Origin: Chitinophagales bacterium
Lineage (GTDB): Bacteria; Bacteroidota; Bacteroidia; Chitinophagales; Chitinophagaceae
Length of the DNA stretch: 64,000 nucleotides
Assembly: GCA_030832085.1 (NCBI GenBank)
Contig: JAURJU010000092.1
Location: 1 to 64,000, forward strand
Direction of reading: 5' to 3'
The notes beneath the pieces were generated by a model, which saw only the letters and a list, made by a program, of their open reading frames with translations, was not told the DNA's origin and did no database searches. The position numbers and the translations under genes were made by a program. Each line of letters begins with the position of its first letter. Within the stretch, counting starts at the first letter, position 1. Below, in pieces: positions 17,507 to 25,601 of the stretch.

Positions 17507-17923
17507 TTAACTGCTGTGGTCTGCAACAATGACCCAACCCTTCTTTTGCTTTTCAAAGGTAAGTGTATAATATCCGCCCACATCACCGGCAGTCCGCTTG
17601 AGCGACCACTTGCCAACAACCAGATAATGTTTTCGTCCCAGTTTTTTGAGGTGCAGGATGTCAAAACTGAGTTTTCCCATTTTATCCGCTCCTGCATAGC
17701 TTTTCCTGTAGTTGTTCAGCGTGGCGGCATACCCGTAGGTAATTCCTGATTTTCCGATAAACATCAGGGAATCCGTTTTCAGGTAACCGACCATGAACTT
17801 GTCAAAATCACCCTGATTCCAAGCCTTGGTCTGGTTGCTGAGCAAATCCAGTATCTGTTGCTCATCTTTTGATTGCGAAACACTGAGCAGGGGAAACAAT
17901 AAGAATGCAAATAGGAATTTCAT
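17507..17923 (-). CDS. Exported NTF2-like (DUF4440/SnoaL-type) protein
   Basis: A 138-residue protein with a signal peptide (MKFLFAFLLFPLLSVSQS) and a cone-shaped NTF2-like domain: QQILDLLSNQTKAWNQGDFDKFMVGYL, DSLMFIGKSGITYGYAATLNNYRKSY and a final GYYTLTFEKQKKGWVIVADHSS. The family includes many exported proteins without known activity. It lies 12 bases downstream of the gluconate-dehydrogenase-subunit-3-like gene and is likely co-transcribed. Confidence 0.85.
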   Translation of the reverse strand: MKFLFAFLLFPLLSVSQSKDEQQILDLLSNQTKAWNQGDFDKFMVGYLKTDSLMFIGKSGITYGYAATLNNYRKSYAGADKMGKLSFDILHLKKLGRKHYLVVGKWSLKRTAGDVGGYYTLTFEKQKKGWVIVADHSS

Positions 17924-17935
17924 GTGGTTCAGGGT

Positions 17936-18502
17936 TTATGCCCAGGCCCTGTCACCTTTTTTGTAAGGCACACAGCCCTCGTATTTCCCTGGGATCGCGA
18001 CATAACGCAATGCCTGCGTAGCGCCAATTTCTGAAGTAAAATAACCCAGGAGGGTAAGCTGCTTCATCATTCCGAAATAGTGGTTCGGATCGCCATCCTT
18101 TTTGCTTTCATTGTAAGCCTTCAGCTCCTTGTTGACCTGATTGAGCAACGATGTTTTTTGTTGGGGAGTAATGTCCATGAACGGTTTTCCGTACATGTGG
18201 CTGGATGAGTTTTCAAGCTCTGTCAAGCCAGCAGCAAATATTTTCTGGTCTTTTTCAGTATAGCAATCAGTGACCATGGTATTCATGAAAGATCCCACCA
18301 TTGCGGCTTTCGCGCCAGGAGTGCTGGTTGCTGGTATGATGGTTTCTGCCACCTCATCCAGAAAAGCAATCTGGTCTTTGGTCAAAGAAAAACCAGTGGT
18401 TTTTTTTTCCTGGGTCTTGCAGCCCTGCAGGAAAGCGGCCCCTCCGATTACTGTTCCACCCAGAATAAGGGCAACCCTTTCAAGTGCATCACGTCTGTTC
18501 AT
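17936..18502 (-). CDS. Gluconate 2-dehydrogenase subunit 3-like protein
   Basis: The 188-residue protein has a twin-arginine-like, lipoprotein-like start (MNRRDALERVALILGGTVIGGAAFLQGC) and the subunit 3 domain (LTKDQIAFLDEVAETIIPATSTPGAKAA, then KTSLLNQVNKEL and HYFGMMKQLTLLGYFTSEIG). In related loci this small subunit travels with a GMC-type FAD oxidoreductase, which it helps export or mature. No such large subunit is present here; its neighbours are an NTF2-like gene and a divergent GH3 gene. It may serve an enzyme encoded elsewhere. Confidence 0.88.
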   Translation of the reverse strand: MNRRDALERVALILGGTVIGGAAFLQGCKTQEKKTTGFSLTKDQIAFLDEVAETIIPATSTPGAKAAMVGSFMNTMVTDCYTEKDQKIFAAGLTELENSSSHMYGKPFMDITPQQKTSLLNQVNKELKAYNESKKDGDPNHYFGMMKQLTLLGYFTSEIGATQALRYVAIPGKYEGCVPYKKGDRAWA

Positions 18503-18539
18503 AAACTGATATTGTGTATTAAAAATACAAAAGAATAGT

Positions 18540-18571
18540 CAAAAATAACAAATGGCGTACCTTGCATTCAA
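18540..18571 (-). promoter_or_regulatory. Promoter for the gluconate-dehydrogenase-subunit-3-like gene
   Basis: On the minus strand TATTTTTG (18547-18540) fits TAnnTTTG exactly, with TTG (18571-18569) 21 bases upstream. It overlaps the divergent GH3 start region. Confidence 0.45.
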
Positions 18572-20106
18572 TGGCATTAATAGATATCAGACTGCCGAAA
18601 TCGATTGCCAAGGCCCTGAGGCTTCCCAGCAATTCACCGGGAAGACAGCAACGCAGGGTGCTCAAAACGCTTTTGAAAAAAGCAAGGCAAACCCAATTCG
18701 GACAGCACTATCAATTCAGCGAGATCCTCAACAGCAAGGTTCCCGATGCGGTTTTCCGAAAACAGGTACCCACTTTCGACTACAGTACACTCTACAACAC
18801 CTGGTGGAACCAGACTTTGAAAGGCACACCCGATGTATGCTGGCCAGGAAAAATAAAATATTTTGCCCTGAGTTCAGGAACATCAGAGGCCTCCAGCAAA
18901 TACATCCCCATTACCAAAGATTTGATGCGGGGCAACAGGATTGTGATGATCAAGCAACTGTTGTCGCTTAGAAACTATGATAATATTTCATGGAAATCTG
19001 TCGGCAAGGGCTATCTCATGCTCGGGGGAAGCACCGACCTCCAAAAAGGTCCCGGTTATTTTGCAGGTGACCTCAGTGGAATAACCGCCAAAAAAGCACC
19101 CTTCTGGTTTTCGCCCTTCTATAAACCAGGGAAAAAAATTGCGCGTACACGCGACTGGAACAGCAAGCTGGAAGCGATTGTGGAAGAGGCCCCCAACTGG
19201 GACATTGGATTTGTTGTGGGTGTTCCCGCCTGGATACAAATGTGCATGGAAATGGTGATTGAACGCTACAAACTCAAAGACATTCATGAGATTTGGCCCA
19301 ATCTTTCATTCTTCTGCCATGGGGGTGTTGCCTTTGAACCCTACAAAAAAGGATTTGAACGGTTGTTGGGCAAGCCCATCACCTACATAGAAACCTATCT
19401 TGCCTCAGAGGGATTCATCGCTTATCAGGACAGACAGTTCCCAGACGGCATGAAACTGGTGTTGAACGAACATATTTTCTTTGAATTCATCCCTTTTGAT
19501 GATGCACATTTTGACGGGGAAGGCAACATCATTGGCATGCCAGGGACCCTGCTCATCGATGGGGTGGAAGAAAACATTGACTATGCCATCCTTATCAGTA
19601 CGTCAGCTGGTGCATGGAGATACCTGATAGGTGATACGGTTCGGTTTGTGAACAAGGAAAGGTCTGAAATCATCATTACAGGCAGAACCAAGCACTTCCT
19701 GAGCATGGTGGGAGAACACCTCAGCGTGGACAACATGAACCGGGCCATTCAGGTTGCCAGTGAAAAGCTGAATGCGTCCATTACAGAATTCACTGTAGCA
19801 GGCATTCCGGTGGATGGGTTTTTTGGACACCATTGGTACATTGGCACAGACGATGCGATTGACCTTGTTGCCCTCAGGAAAATCATCGATGAAACCTTGA
19901 AGGAACTGAATGATGATTATGCAGTTGAAAGGGCCAGTGCCCTAAAAGATATCATCGTGGAAGTGCTTCCAGAGCAGACTTTCATTGCTTTCATGGAAAG
20001 CAGGGGAAAGATGGGAGGGCAACACAAATTTCCAAGGGTATTGAAAGGAAACGTAATGGAAGATTGGAAGGTTTTTTTGGCGAATGGCATTTCAAAACAG
20101 AAGTAA
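18571..20106 (+). CDS. GH3-family acyl-amido synthetase-like protein
   Basis: The 511-residue protein matches the GH3 fold, an ANL-type adenylating enzyme known from plants, where it conjugates amino acids to jasmonate or auxin. Visible landmarks are the phosphate-binding loop YFALSSGTSEASSKYIPIT (about residues 92-110), YLASEGFIAYQD (about 273-285), the hinge region YLIGDTVRFV and ITGRTKHFLSMVGEHLS (about 370-390), and a C-terminal lid domain. Bacterial members are widespread but their substrates are largely unknown. The ATG at 18571 is favoured over an upstream TTG. It is divergent from the preceding gene and stands alone. Confidence 0.88.
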   Translation: MALIDIRLPKSIAKALRLPSNSPGRQQRRVLKTLLKKARQTQFGQHYQFSEILNSKVPDAVFRKQVPTFDYSTLYNTWWNQTLKGTPDVCWPGKIKYFALSSGTSEASSKYIPITKDLMRGNRIVMIKQLLSLRNYDNISWKSVGKGYLMLGGSTDLQKGPGYFAGDLSGITAKKAPFWFSPFYKPGKKIARTRDWNSKLEAIVEEAPNWDIGFVVGVPAWIQMCMEMVIERYKLKDIHEIWPNLSFFCHGGVAFEPYKKGFERLLGKPITYIETYLASEGFIAYQDRQFPDGMKLVLNEHIFFEFIPFDDAHFDGEGNIIGMPGTLLIDGVEENIDYAILISTSAGAWRYLIGDTVRFVNKERSEIIITGRTKHFLSMVGEHLSVDNMNRAIQVASEKLNASITEFTVAGIPVDGFFGHHWYIGTDDAIDLVALRKIIDETLKELNDDYAVERASALKDIIVEVLPEQTFIAFMESRGKMGGQHKFPRVLKGNVMEDWKVFLANGISKQK

Positions 20107-20176
20107 AAAAGGCTTGGTGCCGATTGTTCTGTAAATTTATGTTTTCAATTTTCAATCACCATTCCTTTGTTTAAGT

Positions 20177-20809
20177 ATGCTTGAATCGATCATCAAAGGC
20201 ATTGGACTTGGCCTCATCTTGGCGGTTTCCGTTGGACCGGTCATCTTCACCATCCTGAAGCAAAGCATCAACAATGGGCACAAGGGAGGATTCAGTTTTG
20301 TTGCCGGGGTCTGGCTCAGTGACATTGTTTTGGTGGTAATCAGCAACATGTTTTCAACCCTCGTGATGGAAGTACTTGCTTTCAAGGCAACCATCGGATA
20401 CATAGGCGCCAGTTTCGTGCTTTGCATGGGCGTTTATTATGTTTTCTTCAAGAAGGTATATGTTGGAGAGGAAAAAAATGTATTGCTGGTAGAGTTTGGG
20501 AAAAAGGATTTTACAAAAGCTTTCATGTCCGGATTTTTCATCAATACGCTGAATCCGAGTGTCATGCTTTTTTGGTTGATCAATGCTACTGCGTTTGCCG
20601 TTACCCATTCTCCATTTGAAAGAATCATTTTGTTTGGCGTTTGTTTGTTGGTGAATTTTGTTGCCGATGTGCTCAAGGTAATGCTTGCGGCAAAGGTCAG
20701 GCACAGCCTTACGCCACAGAACATCAACATCATCAATAAAATATCCGGAACCATACTCATCATTTTCGGACTGGGCATCGTGTATGGAATACGTTTTTTA
20801 AACCAATGA
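20177..20809 (+). CDS. LysE-family amino acid exporter
   Basis: A 210-residue inner-membrane protein with about six hydrophobic helices. The N-terminal LGLILAVSVGPVIFTILKQSINNGHKGG carries the GP-x9-10 motif of the LysE/RhtB superfamily, and the middle FMSGFFINTLNPSVMLFWL is the second family signature. Such proteins export amino acids or related compounds; the substrate cannot be told. It is followed after one base by a small secreted-protein gene and then by a transglycosylase gene, forming a likely three-gene unit. Confidence 0.9.
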   Translation: MLESIIKGIGLGLILAVSVGPVIFTILKQSINNGHKGGFSFVAGVWLSDIVLVVISNMFSTLVMEVLAFKATIGYIGASFVLCMGVYYVFFKKVYVGEEKNVLLVEFGKKDFTKAFMSGFFINTLNPSVMLFWLINATAFAVTHSPFERIILFGVCLLVNFVADVLKVMLAAKVRHSLTPQNINIINKISGTILIIFGLGIVYGIRFLNQ

Positions 20810-20810
20810 C

Positions 20811-21374
20811 ATGACAACAATCAAACGAGGCTTGCTTATTTTTTGCTTTGCACTCCTTGTCCATTGTGGTCAGGTTCTTGCACAGGGATCAGACATGGTG
20901 GTATTGAAAAAAGGTCCTGAAAAAACACTCAAGACTTATCTTTCTGGAACACAAATTCATTTTCTAACGATAGCAGGAACTGAAGTGAAGGGGCAAGTTC
21001 GGATGATCAAAAAGGATAGCCTGTTCATCAACATATATGATGAGCGGGCAGCCTATACGGTGTGGGGCACTTCTTTTTGGGACACCGTTGCAGTAGGATT
21101 GTCAAAATACCATATCAAGGAAATAAGGGAGATTTTCAAGCCGCGTGAAAAATTCAGTTTCATCAAGAATGGTTTGATCTTCATGATGGGAGGATCTTCC
21201 TATGCAATCTTGCACAGTGTAAATGCCCTTTACCTGAAGCAACCCATCATACCTTCCACCATGCTGATTTCTGGCAGTGTAGCACTGACAGGATTTGTAC
21301 TGAACAAAGTCCACAAGAGAACCGTAAGGCTGGGCAACAAGTACTACCTTCAATACATTCCTGTCATCAAATAG
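20811..21374 (+). CDS. Exported protein of unknown function
   Basis: A 187-residue protein with a signal peptide (about 1-25, ending VLAQ), a beta-rich middle (KTYLSGTQIHFLTIAGTEVKGQVRMIKKDSLFINIYD) and two hydrophobic segments near 120-160 (GLIFMMGGSSYAIL; STMLISGSVALTGFVL). The layout suggests a periplasmic domain anchored in the membrane. I do not recognise a characterised family. It starts one base after the LysE stop and abuts the transglycosylase gene, so co-expression is likely. Confidence 0.75.
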   Translation: MTTIKRGLLIFCFALLVHCGQVLAQGSDMVVLKKGPEKTLKTYLSGTQIHFLTIAGTEVKGQVRMIKKDSLFINIYDERAAYTVWGTSFWDTVAVGLSKYHIKEIREIFKPREKFSFIKNGLIFMMGGSSYAILHSVNALYLKQPIIPSTMLISGSVALTGFVLNKVHKRTVRLGNKYYLQYIPVIK

Positions 21375-21380
21375 TTGATC

Positions 21381-22055
21381 GTGTTGCGTGCCATTAAAAA
21401 AATCTTCCTGATTCTTTTTCTTTCCCAGCTTTTTTATATCCTGCTGGTACGGTTCATCAATCCTCCCGTCACCATTACCCAAATCACTGGTATCATCAGT
21501 GGCAATGGATTCAACAGGACACATGTCTCACTGGATGAAATGTCAACCGCTGCAAAGCTGTCTGTGATTGCAGCAGAAGACCAACTCTTTCCGGACCACA
21601 ATGGATTTGACATGAAGGGCATCGAAAGGGCATTGGCCTTCAACAAGAAAAAGAAAGGAAAAAAAATCAGGGGTGCATCCACCATCAGCCAACAGGTGGC
21701 CAAAAACGTTTTTCTCTGGCAAGGACGCAGCTGGTTCAGGAAGGGGCTGGAAGTATATTTCACATTTATGATTGAACTCTTTTGGAGCAAAAAAAGAATT
21801 CTTGAAGTGTATTTGAATGAGGCGGAAATGGGCAAAGGCATTTTTGGCATCGAAGCCGCAGCGAGAAAATTTTATAAAAAACCTGCTTCCAAACTGACCA
21901 GGACAGAGGCTGCGATGATTGCATCTTCATTGCCCAATCCTGTAAAATATACGGTAAAACCAGTGTCAACATACGTCTCACGCAAGTACCCCTGGGTATT
22001 GCGTCAGATGAACAACCTGGATGGAGATCCGGATATCATGAAAATTATTCGCTGA
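21381..22055 (+). CDS. mtgA: Monofunctional biosynthetic peptidoglycan transglycosylase
   Basis: The 224-residue protein has an N-terminal membrane anchor (IFLILFLSQLFYILLV) and a GT51 domain that polymerises lipid II into glycan strands. Catalytic Glu lies in IAAEDQLFPDHNGFD; other family motifs are GASTISQQVAKNVFLW, the KRILEVYLNEAEMGKGIFGIEAAA block and TRTEAAMIASSLPNP. No transpeptidase domain follows, which marks the monofunctional type. Start is uncertain: GTG at 21381 is used here, TTG at 21375 is the alternative directly after the previous stop. Confidence 0.93.
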   Translation: MLRAIKKIFLILFLSQLFYILLVRFINPPVTITQITGIISGNGFNRTHVSLDEMSTAAKLSVIAAEDQLFPDHNGFDMKGIERALAFNKKKKGKKIRGASTISQQVAKNVFLWQGRSWFRKGLEVYFTFMIELFWSKKRILEVYLNEAEMGKGIFGIEAAARKFYKKPASKLTRTEAAMIASSLPNPVKYTVKPVSTYVSRKYPWVLRQMNNLDGDPDIMKIIR

Positions 22056-22082
22056 TATTTTGCAGCAATGAAGGACCAGGCC

Positions 22083-23777
22083 TTACTTGCCGGTGGACAG
22101 GGTGAGGCTGTAGGTCCTGCTGTTGATGGTTGGTTCCAAAAAGCTTCCCTTCAATCCCCAGCGAATGGTATATTTTTTTTCTTTCAATGGCGGCAGTTTT
22201 AGCCTAAAACTGAACCTGTATCCGCTGTCATGCCCAATCACACGACCCGTTGACACAAGAATGGGTTCTTGTTTTCCCGACCTGTATATGATCAGGAAAA
22301 GCGCTGGTTTTTGTGCCATTGCCCGCTCCGAGATCTGCCTGTTGCCGTAAACGGGTTCCAGCGACACATTCACAGATCCCTGATCGTCCACTTGCAAGTT
22401 TTCTCCAACCAAATCAACGGCACCAAAAGAGACAAAAACGCCTGTTGTTGCTGAGACCAGCTGCATTTTCGGGGTTTGGACCGAATCCTTTAAGGAGGAG
22501 TTGCCCATCGATTCGAATACCATTGCTCTGCGTCCCTGCAGCTGCTCTTCCATCGGCCAGAAATTGTAGTTGTTCCTGCGGTACCGGTAGGTGTTGAGTG
22601 AGAATGAAGTATCCCCTGCATAAAACCAATACTTTGATGCCCGTTGGTAAGAATTGGTGAACACCACCGGCAATCCATTGGCTTTTTTCTTGATGGCAGC
22701 CGCCCACGCGTTGTTTTGGTGAAACTCGTCCTTGGGAATAAATTTGAATGGCTTTATGTCCAGTATCATGTAGATGCGAAGAAATAAAACAATGGCAATG
22801 GAATAGGGAAGCAACCGATAGATCCATTTGGCTTTGTTCATGTTTTGGCTGAGGTGGCGGTACGACAAAACGATCAGCGGGGCCATCAGGGGAATCGTCC
22901 AATTGGCTTCTGTTCTGCTCCTGAAAGATGAAAGGAAAAACAACAGATAGGTGCCAACCAATGACCAATGCATGGCTTTCTCTGTTTTGTTGGTACCCTT
23001 GTTTTTTAACGCAGCCCAAATGATCAGCCATCCCACCAACGGTCCGGCAATCAGCAGTTGGGCTAATACATAATCAGCCGTAAATAAAATCTTGTACGGC
23101 GGAGAAAGCCGTTCAAAAAGGTGATAATTGACAGAAGGTAGGCCATGCAGGATTTGCCAGATCACATGCGGCATGAAGAGTCCGACTGAAACTGCAATGA
23201 TGAGAAGACTTTTCCAGCGGGTAAGGATGACAGGATTGGAGAGGATGGTAAAAAAAATAATCAGAATACCATGGTACTTGCTGTAGAGCAACAATGCAAT
23301 GACCAATGCAAGGGCGAGTGCACTGGTAAAATCATTCTTTGCTTCAAAGCGTTGATAGCAAATGAAGAACAATACAGTAAAAAAAAGCAGCGGAATATCC
23401 GGCACTGCAAGCATTCCTCCAATTTGCAAAACCGCCATGTTCAGGATGATTGCAAAAAAAAGCCTGATGTCTTTGGGCTGGGTCAGGTATTCCACCAATC
23501 CTATGGTTGCAGTCCCCATGAGTACAATAAAGAAACGAAGACCCAGTTCGCCTGGTAAAATTGCAGTCCCCAACCTGATGAGCACTGCAATCATTGGCGG
23601 ATGATCAAAATAGCCCCAATCAAGAAACCTCGAGTACACCCAATAATAAGCCTCATCATCAAACAACCCTGTACCTGCCGCCTGGATCAATGCAACCAAC
23701 AACCATGCAGCATAAAAAACAAAGCGAAGGGTGTTGGGGTTGTAGAATCGACCGACAGCTGCTGATAGCGCTTTCAT
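22083..23777 (-). CDS. GT39/ArnT-like membrane glycosyltransferase
   Basis: A 564-residue polytopic protein with at least ten hydrophobic segments in the first 370 residues. Near the N-terminus GLFDDEAYYWVYSRFLDWGYFDHPPMIAVLI shows the acidic pair and the DHPP motif of the PMT_2/ArnT family, which transfers sugars from polyprenyl-phosphate donors to lipids or proteins on the periplasmic side. A soluble beta-rich C-terminal part (about 370-560) would lie in the periplasm. It is last in a minus-strand run after the NadR-type kinase (6-base gap); the acceptor is unknown. Confidence 0.88.
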   Translation of the reverse strand: MKALSAAVGRFYNPNTLRFVFYAAWLLVALIQAAGTGLFDDEAYYWVYSRFLDWGYFDHPPMIAVLIRLGTAILPGELGLRFFIVLMGTATIGLVEYLTQPKDIRLFFAIILNMAVLQIGGMLAVPDIPLLFFTVLFFICYQRFEAKNDFTSALALALVIALLLYSKYHGILIIFFTILSNPVILTRWKSLLIIAVSVGLFMPHVIWQILHGLPSVNYHLFERLSPPYKILFTADYVLAQLLIAGPLVGWLIIWAALKNKGTNKTEKAMHWSLVGTYLLFFLSSFRSRTEANWTIPLMAPLIVLSYRHLSQNMNKAKWIYRLLPYSIAIVLFLRIYMILDIKPFKFIPKDEFHQNNAWAAAIKKKANGLPVVFTNSYQRASKYWFYAGDTSFSLNTYRYRRNNYNFWPMEEQLQGRRAMVFESMGNSSLKDSVQTPKMQLVSATTGVFVSFGAVDLVGENLQVDDQGSVNVSLEPVYGNRQISERAMAQKPALFLIIYRSGKQEPILVSTGRVIGHDSGYRFSFRLKLPPLKEKKYTIRWGLKGSFLEPTINSRTYSLTLSTGK

Positions 23778-23783
23778 GGTTGT

Positions 23784-24341
23784 TTATTTCAGCAATTTTC
23801 CCACCCACTCAATGGTAGCCGCTGTTCTCATGGGATCTTGCCCATGCACTTCAAACCAAGGCAGGTCCTGGTTCACAAGAATGTCTTTGTAGTTGTGGTA
23901 TAGTTTATCGCGTGTCTCAATGTCGGGGTATTCCCTCAGTTCATCTTTGACCCATGGCAGATCTGGTTTGCAGAGCAGATAGGCATCGTATTTTCTTTTG
24001 ACAATTTCATTCAGGATGAATGGGTGACAATTGCCAAATACAAATTCACACCACACTTTCATGACATGCATATCCGTATCGATGAAAAGAACAGGATTTT
24101 TTTGCATGGCGAATGCTTCGGCAATGGCCTGGTCCTCCAGCTTCAATTGCCCCTTTGCAATGGTGAGCAAATCCTGATACCCGTAGTCGGTTCCATTTTC
24201 AAGAAGGTATTCCCTTGCATACTCCCTGCACCAACTGGCTGAGAAATGTGCTGCCAATGCAGCACAGATTGTACTTTTACCGGTCGATTCTGGACCGATG
24301 GCCACTACCTTGAACACCTTATCCTGCTTTTGAATATTCAT
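23784..24341 (-). CDS. NadR-type nicotinamide riboside kinase domain protein
   Basis: The 185-residue protein opens with a P-loop (VAIGPESTGKSTICAALAAHF, about residues 13-32) and continues as the ribosylnicotinamide kinase module of NadR (FIDTDMHVMKVWCEFVFG; YDAYLLCKPDLPWVKDELREYPD). It would phosphorylate imported nicotinamide riboside to NMN, trapping it in the cell. The Met at 24341 is chosen because it directly precedes the conserved domain; earlier in-frame codons lie in pnuC. It overlaps pnuC by 23 bases, which supports the joint role. No adenylyltransferase or DNA-binding domain is attached. Confidence 0.85.
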   Translation of the reverse strand: MNIQKQDKVFKVVAIGPESTGKSTICAALAAHFSASWCREYAREYLLENGTDYGYQDLLTIAKGQLKLEDQAIAEAFAMQKNPVLFIDTDMHVMKVWCEFVFGNCHPFILNEIVKRKYDAYLLCKPDLPWVKDELREYPDIETRDKLYHNYKDILVNQDLPWFEVHGQDPMRTAATIEWVGKLLK

Positions 24342-24906
24342 TCGCTCTTTTTCTCCATTCCTGCAAACCCAATACTGCAAGCACCAGCAGTATGGCATAA
24401 TATACTGCCGTGAAGGTAAACCCTTTTGAATAATATAAAGGGATGGACACGGTATTGGTAACAATCCACCAGATCCAACTCTCCACTTTTTTTCTGGTCA
24501 TCAACCACATGCCTGTAAATGCAGCAGCTGACGCTAGTGCATCTGCCCAAGGAATTGCACCGGGTGCAAAAGCGGATTGTATGTATAACAGGCAGAGAAA
24601 AATGATCAGGTAGATGGAAAGAAAAAAAACCAATTGCTGTTGCCTTTCCTTTTTTGATGAATGTTCAACATGGACAACAATCAAATCTGCATTGGTTTTT
24701 CTGCCCCAGTTGTACCAACCATAGAGACTCATGATTGTATAGTAGAGATTGACTGCTGCTTCTCCAAAAAGATCCCCCTTGATACTGAGGTAGACATAGA
24801 GGATGGTGCCCACCAGACCAGTGGGATAGACCCATATATTTTCTTTTTTTGAGCACCAGACGGAGATGATTCCGGAGAGAATGGCAGTGAGTTCCAGGAA
24901 ATCCAT
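24319..24906 (-). CDS. pnuC: PnuC-family nicotinamide riboside (or related vitamin) transporter
   Basis: A 195-residue inner-membrane protein with about seven hydrophobic segments and PnuC landmarks: VWCSKKENIWVYPTGLVG, YYTIMSLYGWYNW (aromatic substrate-site motif) and a late SWIWWIVTNTVSIPLYYSKG. PnuC members import nicotinamide riboside, or thiamine/riboflavin in some branches. Overlap with a NadR-type kinase gene favours nicotinamide riboside. It starts 18 bases after the Nfu gene stops. Confidence 0.9.
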   Translation of the reverse strand: MDFLELTAILSGIISVWCSKKENIWVYPTGLVGTILYVYLSIKGDLFGEAAVNLYYTIMSLYGWYNWGRKTNADLIVVHVEHSSKKERQQQLVFFLSIYLIIFLCLLYIQSAFAPGAIPWADALASAAAFTGMWLMTRKKVESWIWWIVTNTVSIPLYYSKGFTFTAVYYAILLVLAVLGLQEWRKRANEYSKAG

Positions 24907-24924
24907 GAATTGTTGAGGGGTTAT

Positions 24925-25521
24925 TTATTCAGCCTCCGCAACCACTTCAACCACTTCAGGAATCATGCGCTTCATCATCCCTTCGATGCCTGATTTCAGG
25001 GTAATCATGGAGGATGGACATCCACTGCAGGAGCCTTGAAGCATGAGGGTAACGACCCCTTCTTCGAACTTTTTGAACTGAATGGCACCACCATCCATTT
25101 CAACGGCAGGTTTCACATAATTTTCGAGCAACTCCTTGATGCGTTTTACAACATCCCCATCTTCTGAAAGCACGATATTGCCATCGGCGGCCTGTGCCGC
25201 AGGGAGCTCGTCCTCATTGACGATGGCCTTTCCATCTTCGAGATAGTCCTTGAGAAACTGACGAATGGACGGTTTTACATCGTCCCAGTCTGTTTCAGCT
25301 GTTTTGGTCAACGTAACAAAATTGCTGGCAATGAATACCCCCCTGACAAAGGGAAAGCTGAACAATTCCAGTGCCAATGGAGAAGGCTTTGCCTTTTCAA
25401 TATCTTGAAAATCAACACTTTTTCCGGGGTAAAGCAGTTTGTTCGCCACAAACTTCATGGTCTCCGGATTCGGGGTCATTTCTGTATAAATGCTAACGGT
25501 GATGTTTCCTGTCTTGATCAT
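24925..25521 (-). CDS. Nfu/NifU-type Fe-S cluster scaffold
   Basis: The 198-residue protein has an N-terminal Nfu_N domain (about 10-95; EMTPNPETMKFVANK, FPFVRGVFIASNFVTLTK) and a C-terminal NifU-like domain (about 115-195) with the cluster-binding CSGCPSS in LQGSCSGCPSSMITLKSGIE. It carries or transfers [4Fe-4S] clusters to apoproteins. The start at 25521 is set by the Nfu_N domain and by a -7 element 18 bases upstream. Confidence 0.93.
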   Translation of the reverse strand: MIKTGNITVSIYTEMTPNPETMKFVANKLLYPGKSVDFQDIEKAKPSPLALELFSFPFVRGVFIASNFVTLTKTAETDWDDVKPSIRQFLKDYLEDGKAIVNEDELPAAQAADGNIVLSEDGDVVKRIKELLENYVKPAVEMDGGAIQFKKFEEGVVTLMLQGSCSGCPSSMITLKSGIEGMMKRMIPEVVEVVAEAE

Positions 25522-25538
25522 AATTTCGAATTGACATC

Positions 25539-25546
25539 CAAAGTTA
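25539..25546 (-). promoter_or_regulatory. -7 element for the Nfu gene
   Basis: TAACTTTG on the minus strand, an exact TAnnTTTG match, lies 17 bases before the Nfu start codon, so the Nfu-pnuC-kinase-GT39 group probably has its own promoter inside the larger gene run. No convincing -33 TTG seen. Confidence 0.5.
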
Positions 25547-25589
25547 CAAGAAGTTGGGGTTTTTGATGGCGAAATCGGGAAAATCCATT

Positions 25590-25601
25590 GGCATGCATGC
25601 C
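25590..25601. repeat. 12-base perfect palindrome after the heptosyltransferase stop
   Basis: GGCATGCATGCC is a perfect palindrome that begins at the base after the heptosyltransferase stop codon. It has no loop and no T-run, so it is not a standard terminator; a protein-binding site is possible. Role unknown. Confidence 0.4.
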
